From Nitriliruptoria bacterium (GTDB taxonomy: Bacteria; Actinomycetota; Nitriliruptoria; Euzebyales; Egibacteraceae), in NCBI GenBank assembly GCA_003553565.1, contig PWER01000008.1, positions 1-39,611 of the forward strand: a stretch of DNA of 39,611 bases. Direction: 5' to 3'. Below, piece after piece: positions 7,210-15,627 of the stretch (within the stretch, counting starts at the first letter, position 1; each line of letters starts with the position of its first letter). The notes under the pieces are model-generated. The model saw only the letters and a list, made by a program, of their open reading frames with translations, was not told the DNA's origin and made no database searches. A program made the translations under genes and the position numbers.

Positions 7210-8007
7210 TCACCCCAGGCCGGTGGCGCCGAGGTAGGCGGCGATGAGGGGCTCGCCGAGCAGCACCGCCACCAGCGAGCCCGCCGCCAGCCAGGGGCCG
7301 AAGGGGATCTCGTCACGGCGTCCGCGCCGGCGCAGCGCCAGCAGCGCCACGGCCACCAGCCCGCCGAGCAGGAACGCGGCGAACAGCCCGAGCACGAGGT
7401 GGTCCCAGCCCAGGAAGCCCAGGCCGAGGCCGAGGAACGCCGCCAGCTTGACGTCGCCGAGCCCCATCCCCCGCGGGTTGATCAGCGCCAGCGCCAGCAG
7501 CACCGCGAACGCCACGACCCCGCCCAGCAGCGCGCGCAGCGCCTGGCCCGGATCGCCGCCGGCGAGGCCGGCTGCGACCAGCAGCACCGCCAGCACCGGC
7601 GTGAGCGGATAGGTCAGCCGGTTGGGGATGCGCTTGTGGTCCAGGTCGATGACCGACAGCACCAGCAGGGTCCAGGCGAACAGCAGGTAGGCGGGCAGCT
7701 CCGGGCTCCAGCCGATGCGCCAGGCGATGAGGGCCAGCAGCCCCGCGCTGGCGAGCTCCACCAGCGGATATCGGCTGGGGATGCGCCAGCCGCAGGCGCG
7801 GCAGCGCCCGCGCAGGACCACCCATGACAGGACGGGCACGTTGTCGCGCGGGCGGATCGGTGCCGCGCACGCCGGGCAGGCGCTGGCGGGTCGGACGATC
7901 GATGCGCCGGCCGGCACCCGCGCGATGACCACGTTGGCGAAGCTGCCGAGCACCAGCCCGAGCACGGCTGCCACGCCCACGAGCGTGGTGGTCCCCTCCA
8001 CGGCCAC
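7210..8007 (-). CDS. prepilin leader peptidase / N-methyltransferase (PilD family)
   Basis: A polytopic membrane aspartic protease of 265 residues that cleaves the class III signal peptides of type IV pilins or pseudopilins; full-length PilD enzymes also methylate the new N-terminus. Seen here: an N-terminal membrane helix ending GSFANVVIARVP, the cytoplasmic zinc-type Cys pairs C44/C47 and C69/C72 of the methyltransferase domain, the first catalytic Asp in DLDHKRIPN (about Asp121), the second in GMGLGDVKL (Asp185), and seven or so hydrophobic segments. No pilin, ATPase or other pilus gene is in the window, so its substrates must be encoded elsewhere. Confidence 0.93.
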   Translation of the reverse strand: MAVEGTTTLVGVAAVLGLVLGSFANVVIARVPAGASIVRPASACPACAAPIRPRDNVPVLSWVVLRGRCRACGWRIPSRYPLVELASAGLLALIAWRIGWSPELPAYLLFAWTLLVLSVIDLDHKRIPNRLTYPLTPVLAVLLVAAGLAGGDPGQALRALLGGVVAFAVLLALALINPRGMGLGDVKLAAFLGLGLGFLGWDHLVLGLFAAFLLGGLVAVALLALRRRGRRDEIPFGPWLAAGSLVAVLLGEPLIAAYLGATGLG

Positions 8008-8040
8008 TGCGCCCGTGCCGCCGCCCGCCGCCCGCGGCGC

Positions 8041-8247
8041 CTAGGCCGCGCCGGCCCACACGAGCAGGGCCAGCACCGCGGCCAGGGCCAGCAGCGTGGC
8101 AACGCCCACCGAGATGCCCACGCGGTGAGCGGGGTCACCGGCGGTGGTCGGCGCGTCCTGGTGCGCCTGCTCGTCGTCGCCGTGCTCAGCGTCGCCGTGC
8201 TCGACGTCGCCGTGCGCGGCGTCCTCGCTCGTCTGATCCTGATCCAC
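8041..8247 (-). CDS. small tail-anchored membrane protein with HGDxE repeats
   Basis: A 68-residue protein that I do not recognise. The first ~40 residues are very acidic and His-rich, with three tandem pentapeptides of HGDxE type. The last ~25 residues form a single hydrophobic segment (VGISVGVATLLALAAVLALLVWAG) ending at the C-terminus, as in tail-anchored or C-terminally anchored proteins. GGAGG lies 4 nt before the GTG start. It sits between the DUF3039 and prepilin-peptidase genes with gaps of 42 and 33 bp. The His/Asp array could bind divalent metal, but this is a guess from composition. Codon-level constraint was not testable. Confidence 0.6.
   Translation of the reverse strand: MDQDQTSEDAAHGDVEHGDAEHGDDEQAHQDAPTTAGDPAHRVGISVGVATLLALAAVLALLVWAGAA
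8176..8220. repeat. three 15-bp tandem repeats coding HGDxE
   Basis: Three consecutive 15-bp units beginning gtcgccgtg (8176-8190, 8191-8205, 8206-8220), each in frame with the small membrane-protein gene. They differ in their last five bases. Confidence 0.85.
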
Positions 8248-8289
8248 GGTGCCTCCAGCGCTGTGCTCGTCGCGGGCGTGGGCTGACGC

Positions 8290-8541
8290 TCACGCGCCGT
8301 TGCGGATGGCCTTGCACTCGGGGCACACGGGATACTTCTTGGGGTCCCGCTCGGGCACCCACCGCTTGCCGCAGAGGGCCTCGACCTCCTCGCCCATCAC
8401 GCGGGCCTCGGTGATGGCCGCCTCGGCGTTGCGCCCGGGGGTACGCACGATGTGGGCGAAGCGCTCGTGGTCGCCACCGCCGGCCTGCGGCTTGGGGATG
8501 GTGTCGGTGCGCTCGGCGGTGCGCGTCGCGGTGCTGGTCAT
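8290..8541 (-). CDS. DUF3039 family protein
   Basis: An 83-residue protein of the actinobacterial DUF3039 family, function unknown. The conserved core is visible: GDHERFAHIV, then an EARVMGEEVEALCGKRWVPERDPKKYPVCPECKAI segment with three cysteines (one in ALCGK, two in CPEC) that look like part of a small zinc-binding fold. The start was placed at the ATG at 8541 because GGGAGG lies 6 nt upstream; a GTG at 8553 would put that site inside the gene. Confidence 0.88.
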   Translation of the reverse strand: MTSTATRTAERTDTIPKPQAGGGDHERFAHIVRTPGRNAEAAITEARVMGEEVEALCGKRWVPERDPKKYPVCPECKAIRNGA

Positions 8542-8617
8542 AGAGCCTCCCACCAGGGCACAGGGACGCCGACCATGGTAGCCGATGGGCGACGCGGTCC
8601 GCCCCGGTCGCCCCCGG

Positions 8618-9076
8618 TCAGAGCTCGCGCAGCAGCCGCGCGGTCTCCAGTGCGGCGCGGGCGGCCTCGGCGCCGTTGTTGCCGCGCTTGCCGCCGGCGC
8701 GGTCGACGGCTTGCTCGTAGGTCTCGGTGGTCAGCACGCCGAACCCGACGGGCACACCGGTGTCGGTGGCCACGCGCCCGAGGGCGGCGGCCTCACCGGC
8801 GACGTAGTCGAAGTGCGACGTCTGGCCGCGGATCACCGCGCCGAGCGCCACGACCGCGTCGACGCGGCCGGACTCGGCCAGGCGGCGGGTGACCACCGGC
8901 AGCTCCCACGATCCCGGGACCCAGCACAGGGTGAGGTCGTCGTCGGCCACGCCGTGGCGCCGCAGCTCACTGCTCGCGCCATCCACCAGCCAGCTGGTGA
9001 TCCGCTCGTTGAAGCGCGCGGCCACCAGCCCGATCCGCAGGCCCGCGCCGTCCAGGCTCCCTTCGATGGTGCGCAT
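8618..9076 (-). CDS. ribH: 6,7-dimethyl-8-ribityllumazine synthase
   Basis: Condenses 5-amino-6-ribitylamino-uracil with 3,4-dihydroxy-2-butanone 4-phosphate to give the lumazine precursor of riboflavin. The 152-residue protein shows RIGLVAARFNERITSWLVDGA, the WVPGSWELP motif, the phosphate/catalytic segment VIRGQTSHFDYV (catalytic His88) and the PVGFGVLTTETYEQAVDRAGG motif with GNNGAEAARAALE. It starts 2 nt after the ribBA stop and is the last gene of the rib operon; no terminator is obvious after it. Confidence 0.98.
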   Translation of the reverse strand: MRTIEGSLDGAGLRIGLVAARFNERITSWLVDGASSELRRHGVADDDLTLCWVPGSWELPVVTRRLAESGRVDAVVALGAVIRGQTSHFDYVAGEAAALGRVATDTGVPVGFGVLTTETYEQAVDRAGGKRGNNGAEAARAALETARLLREL

Positions 9077-9078
9077 CG

Positions 9079-10404
9079 TCAGCCCCTTCCCTCGTCGGCC
9101 GCTGCCGGCCCCGTGTGCGGCTCGGTCGCGGCGTGGTCGGCGGGCCGGGCGCTGCGGTGCCCGTCGCCCGCTGCGCGCCGGCCGTCCAGCCCGGGCAGGT
9201 CGTGGCCCATGCGGTCGCGCTTGGCCCGCAGGTAGCGCAGGTTCTCGGTGGTGGGCGTGGTCTCGATGCCCACGCGCTCGACGATCTCGAGCCCGTGCCC
9301 CTCCAGGCCGGCGCGCTTGGACGGGTTGTTGGTCAGCAGCCGCAGCGTCGACAGGCCGAGGTCGGCGAGGATCTGCGCGCCGGTGCCGTAGTCGCGGTCG
9401 TCGACCGCCAGACCGAGCTCGAGGTTCGCGTCGACGGTGTCCGCGCCGTCGTCCTGCAGCTTGTAGGCCTCCAGCTTGTGCATGATCCCGATGCCGCGGC
9501 CCTCGTGACCGCGGATGTACACGACCACGCCCTCGCCGTGCTCGGCGACCTGGCGCAGCGCGTCATCGAGCTGGGTGCCGCAGTCGCAGCGCAGCGACCC
9601 GAACACGTCGCCGGTCAGGCACTCGGAGTGCATGCGCACCAGCACGTCGGGCTTGCCCTCGGGATCGCCCTTGACCAGGGCGATGTGCTGCTGGCCGTCG
9701 ATCTCGGACTCGTAGCCCACCGCGGTGAAGGGCCCGTAGGCGGTGGGGATGGTCGCCTGCGCGACCCGGCGCACCAGCTTCTCGTGGCGCCGGCGGTAGG
9801 CGATCAGGTCGGCGATCGAGACCACGGGCAGGCCGTGCTCCGCGGCGAAGGCCTGCAGCTGCGGCAGCCGCGCCATGGAGCCGTCGTCGTTGACGATCTC
9901 GCAGATCAGCCCCGCCTCGGTGCGCCCGGCGAGCCGGGCGAGGTCCACGGCCGCCTCGGTGTGGCCGGCGCGGCGCAGCACCCCACCGGGCCGGTAGCGC
10001 AGCGGGAACACGTGGCCGGGTCGGGCCAGGTCGTCGGGGGCGGTCGCGTCGTCGACCAGGGCGCGCACGGTGCGTGCCCGGTCGGCCGCGGAGATGCCGG
10101 TCTCCACGCCCTCCTTGGCGTCGACCGACACGGTGAACGCGGTGCCCTTGGGGTCGGTGTTGTCGCTGACCATCAGCGGCAGGTCGAGCGCGTCGAGCCG
10201 CTCCCCGGTCATCGGCACGCAGATCAGCCCGGAGGTATGGCGCACGTAGAACGCGAGCGCCTCGGCGGTGGCAGCGTCGGCGGCCATGACGAGGTCGCCC
10301 TCGTTCTCGCGGTCGGCGTCGTCGACCACCACGGCCATACGGCCGTGTGCGATGGCCTCGAGGGCCTCCTCGATCGGTGCCAGCGCCTGCGGTGACGCGG
10401 TCAT
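9079..10404 (-). CDS. ribBA: bifunctional 3,4-dihydroxy-2-butanone-4-phosphate synthase / GTP cyclohydrolase II
   Basis: Fused enzyme feeding both branches of riboflavin synthesis. The N-terminal RibB half (1-~205) converts ribulose 5-phosphate to dihydroxybutanone phosphate and shows [25 protein letters not shown] and RPGHVFPLR. The C-terminal RibA half opens the GTP imidazole ring and has the zinc segment [37 protein letters not shown] and [22 protein letters not shown]. About 40 extra Gly/Asp/Ala-rich residues follow the conserved [11 protein letters not shown] end. The start ATG overlaps the ribE stop by 4 nt (ATGA), implying translational coupling. Confidence 0.97.
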   Translation of the reverse strand: MTASPQALAPIEEALEAIAHGRMAVVVDDADRENEGDLVMAADAATAEALAFYVRHTSGLICVPMTGERLDALDLPLMVSDNTDPKGTAFTVSVDAKEGVETGISAADRARTVRALVDDATAPDDLARPGHVFPLRYRPGGVLRRAGHTEAAVDLARLAGRTEAGLICEIVNDDGSMARLPQLQAFAAEHGLPVVSIADLIAYRRRHEKLVRRVAQATIPTAYGPFTAVGYESEIDGQQHIALVKGDPEGKPDVLVRMHSECLTGDVFGSLRCDCGTQLDDALRQVAEHGEGVVVYIRGHEGRGIGIMHKLEAYKLQDDGADTVDANLELGLAVDDRDYGTGAQILADLGLSTLRLLTNNPSKRAGLEGHGLEIVERVGIETTPTTENLRYLRAKRDRMGHDLPGLDGRRAAGDGHRSARPADHAATEPHTGPAAADEGRG

Positions 10405-11039
10405 CGGTCCTCCTGGGGGACGTAGGGGGAGTCGGGGCGGCCGGCGAGCAGTCGCTCGACGTACTTGGCCACCACGTCGGCCTCGGCGTTGACGGCATCG
10501 CCCACCGCGAGGCCCCCGAGCGTGGTGACCTTCAGCGTGTGGGGGATCAGCCCGACGGCGAAGGCGTCGTCGGTGACATCAGCCACCGTCAGCGACACCC
10601 CGGCCAGGGTGATGGAGCCCTTCTCGACGACGTAGGGCGACAGCGGCGCGGGCAGGTCGAACCACACCAGCTGCCACTCCTCGTGCTCCTCGATGGCCCG
10701 CACGGTGCACACGCCGTCGACGTGGCCCTGCACGAGGTGGCCGCCGAGGCGGTCGTCGGCGCGCAGCGCGCGCTCGAGGTTCACCGGGTCGCCGGTGGTG
10801 CGCTCCCCGAGGCTGGTGCGGTCCAGGGTCTCGCCCATGAGGTCGCTGGAGAAGGCCACGGGCGTGCCGTCAGCGTCGTGCTCCAGGGCGGTGATCGACA
10901 GGCAGCAGCCCTCGACGCTGATCGAGTCGCCGATCCGCGCGTCGGCGAGCACGTCGCGGCAGGCCACGGTCAGGTGCGCGGGCTGCTCGGCCGTGATGGC
11001 GGTGAGCGTGCCCATCTCCTCGACGATGCCAGTGAACAT
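10401..11039 (-). CDS. ribE: riboflavin synthase alpha subunit
   Basis: Dismutates two lumazines to riboflavin plus pyrimidine. The 212-residue protein has the two lumazine-binding repeats: [15 protein letters not shown] with [14 protein letters not shown], then [15 protein letters not shown] with [16 protein letters not shown]. The start overlaps the ribD stop by one base (TGATG). The protein ends in a short [11 protein letters not shown] tail. Confidence 0.97.
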   Translation of the reverse strand: MFTGIVEEMGTLTAITAEQPAHLTVACRDVLADARIGDSISVEGCCLSITALEHDADGTPVAFSSDLMGETLDRTSLGERTTGDPVNLERALRADDRLGGHLVQGHVDGVCTVRAIEEHEEWQLVWFDLPAPLSPYVVEKGSITLAGVSLTVADVTDDAFAVGLIPHTLKVTTLGGLAVGDAVNAEADVVAKYVERLLAGRPDSPYVPQEDR

Positions 11040-12292
11040 CAGCGTGCCTCCTGGGACGGGACGGTCGCGGCCTGCGCGTGCACCGGCGCGGCAGGATCCG
11101 AGGGAGCCTCCGCGGGGCGCGCGGCGCGGGTCGCGACGCGGTCGTGGTGCGAGGTCTGATCGGGCGGCGCGTCGGCGCCCTCTGTGTGGGGGACGGACTG
11201 GGGGACGTAGGCGGCGAGCAGGTCATCGTCGACGCGCTCGAGGTCCTCGAGCCGCCAGCGGGGCGCGGCAGCCAGCGTGGGTGGCGAGGCGCCTGCGAGC
11301 ACCGGGCTGCCCTGCGGACCGAGCGTCACCGGCCCGAGGTGCAGCAGCAGCCGGTCGACGAGCCCGGCCGCGGCGAGCGCGCCCGCCAGCTGCGGTCCGC
11401 CCTCCACCAGCGCGCGCCGCACGTCGCGGTCGCCGAGGACGCCGAGGGCGGCAGCGAGGTCCAGCCCGACCTCACCCACCGCGGGCGGCACCGCCACGAC
11501 CGCCACGCCGCGGGCCTGCAGCGCGTGCCGGCGCTGCGGCGCGGCGTCGGGGGCGGTCAGCACCAGCGTGGGGGCGGCCCCGTCGGTGAGCGCCGCGTCG
11601 GGCGGCAGGCGCAGGCGGCGGTCGAGGACCACGCGCAGCGGCTGCTCGCCGCGCCAGTCGGGCAGCCGGACGGTCAGGCGCGGGTCGTCGGCCAGCGCGG
11701 TGCCCGAGCCGACGATCACCGCGTCGGCCGCGGCGCGCAGCCGGTGCACCCGCGCGCGCGTGCTCGGGCCGGTGATCCACTGGGAGCTGCCGTCGGCGGC
11801 GGCCACGCGCCCATCGAGGCTCGCGGCGAGCTTGACGGTGACCAGCGGGCGCCCGGTGCGCGCGTGGTGGCGGTGGGCCTCGACCTGGCGCGCCGCGCGG
11901 GCGGCGACCTCCCCGTCGCCGAGGCGCTGCACCGTGACACCGGCCGCGGCGAGCGCTGCGGCCCCGCCGGCCGCGGTCGGGTTGGGATCGTCGACGCTGT
12001 AGACCACCCGGGCCACGCCCGCGGCGCGCAGCGCCCGGCTGCACGGCGGGGTGCGGCCGTGGTGGTCGCACGGCTCGAGGGTGACCACCGCGGTGGCGCC
12101 GCGGGCGAGCGCCCCGGCGCGCTCCAGGGCCACGGCCTCGGCGTGACGTCCCGGCGGCGGCTCGGTAGCGCCCTCGCCGACGACCTCACCGTCGCGCAGG
12201 AGCACACAGCCCACGGGCGGGTTCGGGTTGACGGCGTGCTCGACGCTCGCGGCGAGCGCGAGCGCGCGCTCCATCGCCTGCCGGTCGTCCAC
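11039..12292 (-). CDS. ribD: bifunctional diaminohydroxyphosphoribosylaminopyrimidine deaminase / uracil reductase
   Basis: Carries out two consecutive steps of riboflavin synthesis. The N-terminal deaminase domain shows NPNPPVGCVL, the zinc motif HAE (His50-Glu52) and PCDHHGRTPPC (Cys75, Cys84). The NADPH-dependent reductase domain shows TVKLAASLDGRVAAADGSSQWIT, DAVIVGSGTALADDPRLTVR and LVEGGPQLAGAL. The last ~55 residues are a polar, non-conserved extension. I chose the GTG at 12292 because AGGAG lies 6 nt upstream; an ATG 18 nt further in and longer readings lack such a site. It is the first gene of the operon behind the FMN riboswitch. Confidence 0.95.
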   Translation of the reverse strand: MDDRQAMERALALAASVEHAVNPNPPVGCVLLRDGEVVGEGATEPPPGRHAEAVALERAGALARGATAVVTLEPCDHHGRTPPCSRALRAAGVARVVYSVDDPNPTAAGGAAALAAAGVTVQRLGDGEVAARAARQVEAHRHHARTGRPLVTVKLAASLDGRVAAADGSSQWITGPSTRARVHRLRAAADAVIVGSGTALADDPRLTVRLPDWRGEQPLRVVLDRRLRLPPDAALTDGAAPTLVLTAPDAAPQRRHALQARGVAVVAVPPAVGEVGLDLAAALGVLGDRDVRRALVEGGPQLAGALAAAGLVDRLLLHLGPVTLGPQGSPVLAGASPPTLAAAPRWRLEDLERVDDDLLAAYVPQSVPHTEGADAPPDQTSHHDRVATRAARPAEAPSDPAAPVHAQAATVPSQEAR

Positions 12293-12395
12293 GCGGCGCT
12301 CCTGGCATCGGGCCGGGCGCATCCGAGGCATGGGGAGACGTGCAGCGGCGCATGCGACCGCGCGCAGCGCGCGCAGCCGCCGCTCGCGGCGGGTC

Positions 12396-12547
12396 GCCTC
12401 CTCCCGTCCGGACTGTCACCGTCGGCTCCGGCTCGGTGCCACGAGGGCACCTCCCGGATCCACCGCTGCGCACAGCGGGTCGCGGGCTGCCCGGCGCTGT
12501 CGCCGGGTCACCGCCGGTCGGGGATTTCACCCTGCCCCGGAGGCGCG
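12396..12547 (-). promoter_or_regulatory. FMN riboswitch (RFN element) upstream of ribD
   Basis: The minus strand carries the conserved FMN-aptamer blocks in order: ggggcagggtgaaatccccg and gaccggcggtgac near 12510-12541, cagcccgcgacc near 12480, a variable GC hairpin, ggatccgg with a gtgcc/ggcac stem, then ccgacggtgacagtccggac and gggaggagg closing at about 12397. It binds FMN and turns off riboflavin genes. Between the aptamer and ribD lies a 6-bp stem hairpin (12377-12392) with no T run. Translational control, or a GC-only terminator, is therefore more likely than a classical intrinsic terminator. Confidence 0.95.
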
Positions 12548-12571
12548 GACGGCGTTCACCGTCCACGGGCA

Positions 12572-12577
12572 AGCCTA
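12572..12577 (-). promoter_or_regulatory. possible -10 box of the rib operon
   Basis: TAGGCT on the minus strand ends about 25 nt before the 5' edge of the FMN aptamer, a suitable place for a -10 element. A convincing -35 box is not visible. The first transcribed bases would form a ggacgg/ccgtcc hairpin (12549-12566). Confidence 0.3.
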
Positions 12578-12665
12578 CCCCGCAGCACCGGGGTCGCCTC
12601 GCCATCCGGCCGTACGTGTCGGGCCGGACGGCCCCAGCGGGGTGCGTCACCCAGCCACGACGCGG

Positions 12666-14066
12666 TCAGGCCTCGGCTGGCCCGGCGTGCCAGCAGCGCA
12701 CGTACATGCCGTCGGTGCCGTCGCGGTCGGGCGCCAGCTGGATGCCGGGGTCGCCGGGCAGCTGCGTCCCAGCGCCGCCGAGGTCAGGCTCGACCGGGGT
12801 GAGCGCCGCCTGCGGCGTGCCGGGAGGCGCGGCCTCGACCGTCTCGACCACCGCCGCGGTCTCCTGGTGCGTCCAGGTGCACACGCTGTAGCAGACCGCC
12901 CCGCCGGGTGCGACCACGCGCGCGGCCTCTGCCAGCAGAGCCTGCTGGATCGCGGCGAGCTCGCCAGGGTCCTGCGGCGCCACGCGCCAGCGCAGCTCGG
13001 GTCGCCGGCGCACCACGCCCAGCCCGGTGCAGGGCGCGTCGACCAGCACGAGGTCGACGCTGGCGTCGGGCAGCGGCAGCGCCCTCCCGTCGGCCACCGC
13101 CACGCCCAGCGCCGCGCTGCGGGGGTGCGCGGCCACCTCGTCGGCCATGGCCCCCGCGCGCCCGGCGTGGCGATCGAGGGCGAGCACCGCGAGGCCCTGC
13201 TCGGCGAGGTGGGTGGCCTTGCCGCCGGGCGCGGCGCAGGCGTCCACGGCCCGGCGCCGGCCGCGATCGGTGCGGGTGGCGGGGGTGAGCGCGCCTGCGG
13301 CAGCGCCGACCAGGGTGGAGGCCTCGTCCTGGACCACCGCGCGCCCCTGGCGCACGCTTGCGAGCCGGTCGGGGTCGACGTTGCTGCCCAGGTGCACCGA
13401 CGCGGCGGCGTGCGGGGCGGGCGCGGGCTCCAGGCCCTGCACGCGGAGCTCGGCGCGGAGCTCGTCGAGCAGCGCGTCGCGTGCGGCGGGGCCGCCGGTG
13501 GCGCGCAGCATCACCCCGGGCGCGTCGTTGCCAGCGGCCAGGACGGGCTCGGCGCGCTCCCCGAACCGGGCTCGGGCCGCTGCGACGATCCAGGCGGGGT
13601 AGCCCAGGCGCAGGCCGAGACCCTCGTCGGTGGCCGGATCGGGCCAGGGCAGGCGCTCGCGGCCGCGCGCGAGACCGCGGAGCACGCCGTTGACGAAGCC
13701 GGTGACCCGCTTGCCGGCGACCTCGCCGGCGGCGGCCACGGTGGTCGACACCGCGGCGCGGTCGGGTTGGCGCCCGTGCAGCAGCTGCCAGGCTCCGAGG
13801 CGCAGCGCGTCGGCGACCACCGGCTCGACCTTGCGCAGCGGGCGACTGCTGACCTGCTCGAGCGCCCAGTCGAGGGTGCCCTCCCAGCGCAGCGTCTCGT
13901 ACACCAGCGCTGCGGCCAGCGCCCGGTCCTCGGCCGGCAGGCCGGCGCGGTCCAGCGCCGCCCGCAACGCCGGCTGGGACCAGGCGGCGTCACGGCGGAT
14001 GCGGCCGAGGGCGCGCAGGGCGGCGGTGCGCGCCGCCACGCCCGGCGGGCCGCCGGGCTCGCTCAT
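12666..14066 (-). CDS. rsmB: 16S rRNA m5C967 methyltransferase (RsmB/Sun family)
   Basis: SAM-dependent 5-methylcytosine methyltransferase of 466 residues. An N-terminal NusB-like RNA-binding domain (about 10-140: ALRALGRIRRDAAWSQPAL, KRVTGFVNGVLRGLARG) precedes the Rossmann catalytic domain. The catalytic part shows DACAAPGGKATHLA (SAM loop), the motif IV catalytic cysteine region VLVDAPCTGLGVVRRRPELRWR, and motif VI YSVCTWTHQE with the second conserved cysteine. The ATG overlaps the fmt stop by 4 nt (ATGA). This is the last gene of the metK-priA-def-fmt-rsmB run. 16S C967 as the target is inferred from family similarity. Confidence 0.95.
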   Translation of the reverse strand: MSEPGGPPGVAARTAALRALGRIRRDAAWSQPALRAALDRAGLPAEDRALAAALVYETLRWEGTLDWALEQVSSRPLRKVEPVVADALRLGAWQLLHGRQPDRAAVSTTVAAAGEVAGKRVTGFVNGVLRGLARGRERLPWPDPATDEGLGLRLGYPAWIVAAARARFGERAEPVLAAGNDAPGVMLRATGGPAARDALLDELRAELRVQGLEPAPAPHAAASVHLGSNVDPDRLASVRQGRAVVQDEASTLVGAAAGALTPATRTDRGRRRAVDACAAPGGKATHLAEQGLAVLALDRHAGRAGAMADEVAAHPRSAALGVAVADGRALPLPDASVDLVLVDAPCTGLGVVRRRPELRWRVAPQDPGELAAIQQALLAEAARVVAPGGAVCYSVCTWTHQETAAVVETVEAAPPGTPQAALTPVEPDLGGAGTQLPGDPGIQLAPDRDGTDGMYVRCWHAGPAEA

Positions 14067-15064
14067 GACCCGGCGCTGGCGCCGAGGCGCTGGCCCTGCG
14101 GCTGGTAGCCGTTGACGAACGCGCGCCCGTCCATGCGCGCCTTGCCGGCGGGCTGCACCTCGCGCAGCCGCAGCAGCGCGCCGTCACCGCACACCACCAG
14201 CGGCCCGGCGTCGTCGGCGCCGACCACCGCACCGGGCTCGGCGGTGGCCGCGGCGGCGGCGGCGAGCCCGGAGGCGGCGTCGCCGGCGACCTCACCCGCG
14301 TGGACGACCTCGGCGGCATGCACCTTGACGCGCCGCTCCCCCAGCGTGGTGTGGGCGCCCGGCCACGGGTTGAACGCCCGCACCGCCCGCTCCACGCGCG
14401 CTGCCGGCTGCTGCCAGTCCAGCTGGGCGTCGTCGGGCTCGATCTTCGGGGCGAGCGTGGCCTGCTCGTGGTCCTGGGGCTGCGGGGTGAGGGTGCCCCG
14501 GACGAGCCCGCGCAGCGCGTCGACCAGCACCGGAGCGCCGCGCTCGGCGAGCCGCTGCGTCACCGTGCCGGCGGTGTCGTCGTGGTGGATCGGCTCGCGC
14601 GCGGTGAGCAGCACGTCACCGCTGTCCATGCCGGGGTCGAGGCGGAAGCAGGTCACGCCGATCTCGGTGTCACCGGCCAGCAGCGCGTGCGGCACCGGCG
14701 CCGCACCGCGCCAGGCAGGCAGCAGCGAGAAGTGCAGGTTCACGAAGCCGTGGCGGGTGGTGGCCAGCACGTCGGCGGGCAGGATCGCGCCATAGGCCAC
14801 CACGGCGGCGACGTCGAGGTCGAGCGCGGCGAGGTCGTCGCGCACCTGGCGGGGCTTGGTGGGCTGCCAGACGGGCAGGTCGAGGTCGAGCGCGGCCTGC
14901 TTGACCGGCGGCGCCGTCTGGCGGTGGCCGCGGTCGCGGGGGCGGTCGGGGTTGGTGATGACCACCTCGACGGCGAGGTCCTCGGCCGCGGCCAGCGCCC
15001 GCAGGGCGGGCACCGCCGGCTCGGGGGTGCCCAGGAAGGCGCAGCGCAGGGGCGCAGCGCTCAC
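14063..15064 (-). CDS. fmt: methionyl-tRNA formyltransferase
   Basis: Transfers a formyl group from 10-formyl-THF to Met-tRNA(fMet) for initiation. The 333-residue protein shows the N-terminal CAFLGTPEPAVPALRAL, the catalytic NLHFSLLPAWRGAAPV motif (Asn109, His111), the conserved Asp in DPGMDSGDVL (about Asp147), and the C-terminal OB-like domain with AFNPWPGAHT. The GTG start overlaps the def stop by 4 nt. The def-fmt pairing is functional, since Def later removes the formyl group. Confidence 0.97.
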   Translation of the reverse strand: MSAAPLRCAFLGTPEPAVPALRALAAAEDLAVEVVITNPDRPRDRGHRQTAPPVKQAALDLDLPVWQPTKPRQVRDDLAALDLDVAAVVAYGAILPADVLATTRHGFVNLHFSLLPAWRGAAPVPHALLAGDTEIGVTCFRLDPGMDSGDVLLTAREPIHHDDTAGTVTQRLAERGAPVLVDALRGLVRGTLTPQPQDHEQATLAPKIEPDDAQLDWQQPAARVERAVRAFNPWPGAHTTLGERRVKVHAAEVVHAGEVAGDAASGLAAAAAATAEPGAVVGADDAGPLVVCGDGALLRLREVQPAGKARMDGRAFVNGYQPQGQRLGASAGS

Positions 15065-15600
15065 GCCGGGTGCCCCACGTAGGCGGGCCGTGCAGCGGCC
15101 TCCTCCTCGAGCTCGCCGGCGTTGATGCGCCGCATCGCCTCTTTGCGGTCGTGCCGGGCGAGGTGGTCAATGAACAGGATGCCGTTGAGGTGGTCGAGCT
15201 CGTGGAGCATGATCCGCGCGAGCGTGCCCTCGCCCTCCAGGGTGAGCTCGTCGCCGAAGACGTCGCGGGCGGCCATGCGCACCCGCAGCGGCCGCTCGGT
15301 GGGGAAGAACAGGCCCGGGAACGACAGGCAGCCCTCGTCGCCGTGCTGGACGTCCTCGCTGGTCTCCACCACCTCGGGGTTGACCAGCGCCCCGTGGCGC
15401 TCCTCGTCGGGCAGCTCCCAGGTGAACAGGCGCTTGAGCACCCCCACCTGGTTGCCGGCCAAGCCGAGCCCCTCGGCGGCACGCATCGTCTCGAGCATGC
15501 TCTCGGCGAGCTGGCGCAGCTGGTCGTCGAAGTCGGTGACCTGGCGCGCGCGCTCGCGCAGCACGGGATCGCCGAAGATCCGGATGGGCAACAGAGCCAC
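15061..15600 (-). CDS. def: peptide deformylase
   Basis: Metalloenzyme that removes the N-formyl group from nascent proteins. The 179-residue sequence has the three family motifs: GLGLAGNQVG (residues 44-53; Gly where most enzymes have Ala), EGCLSFPG (metal ligand Cys91) and HELDHLNG (metal-binding His133 and His137, catalytic Glu134). The C-terminal stretch is an acidic Ala/Glu-rich tail. It starts at a GTG with AAGGA about 9 nt upstream, 27 bp after the priA stop. Confidence 0.97.
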   Translation of the reverse strand: MALLPIRIFGDPVLRERARQVTDFDDQLRQLAESMLETMRAAEGLGLAGNQVGVLKRLFTWELPDEERHGALVNPEVVETSEDVQHGDEGCLSFPGLFFPTERPLRVRMAARDVFGDELTLEGEGTLARIMLHELDHLNGILFIDHLARHDRKEAMRRINAGELEEEAAARPAYVGHPA

Positions 15601-15627
15601 GAGGCTGGTCCTTCCGCGCTGTCGTCG

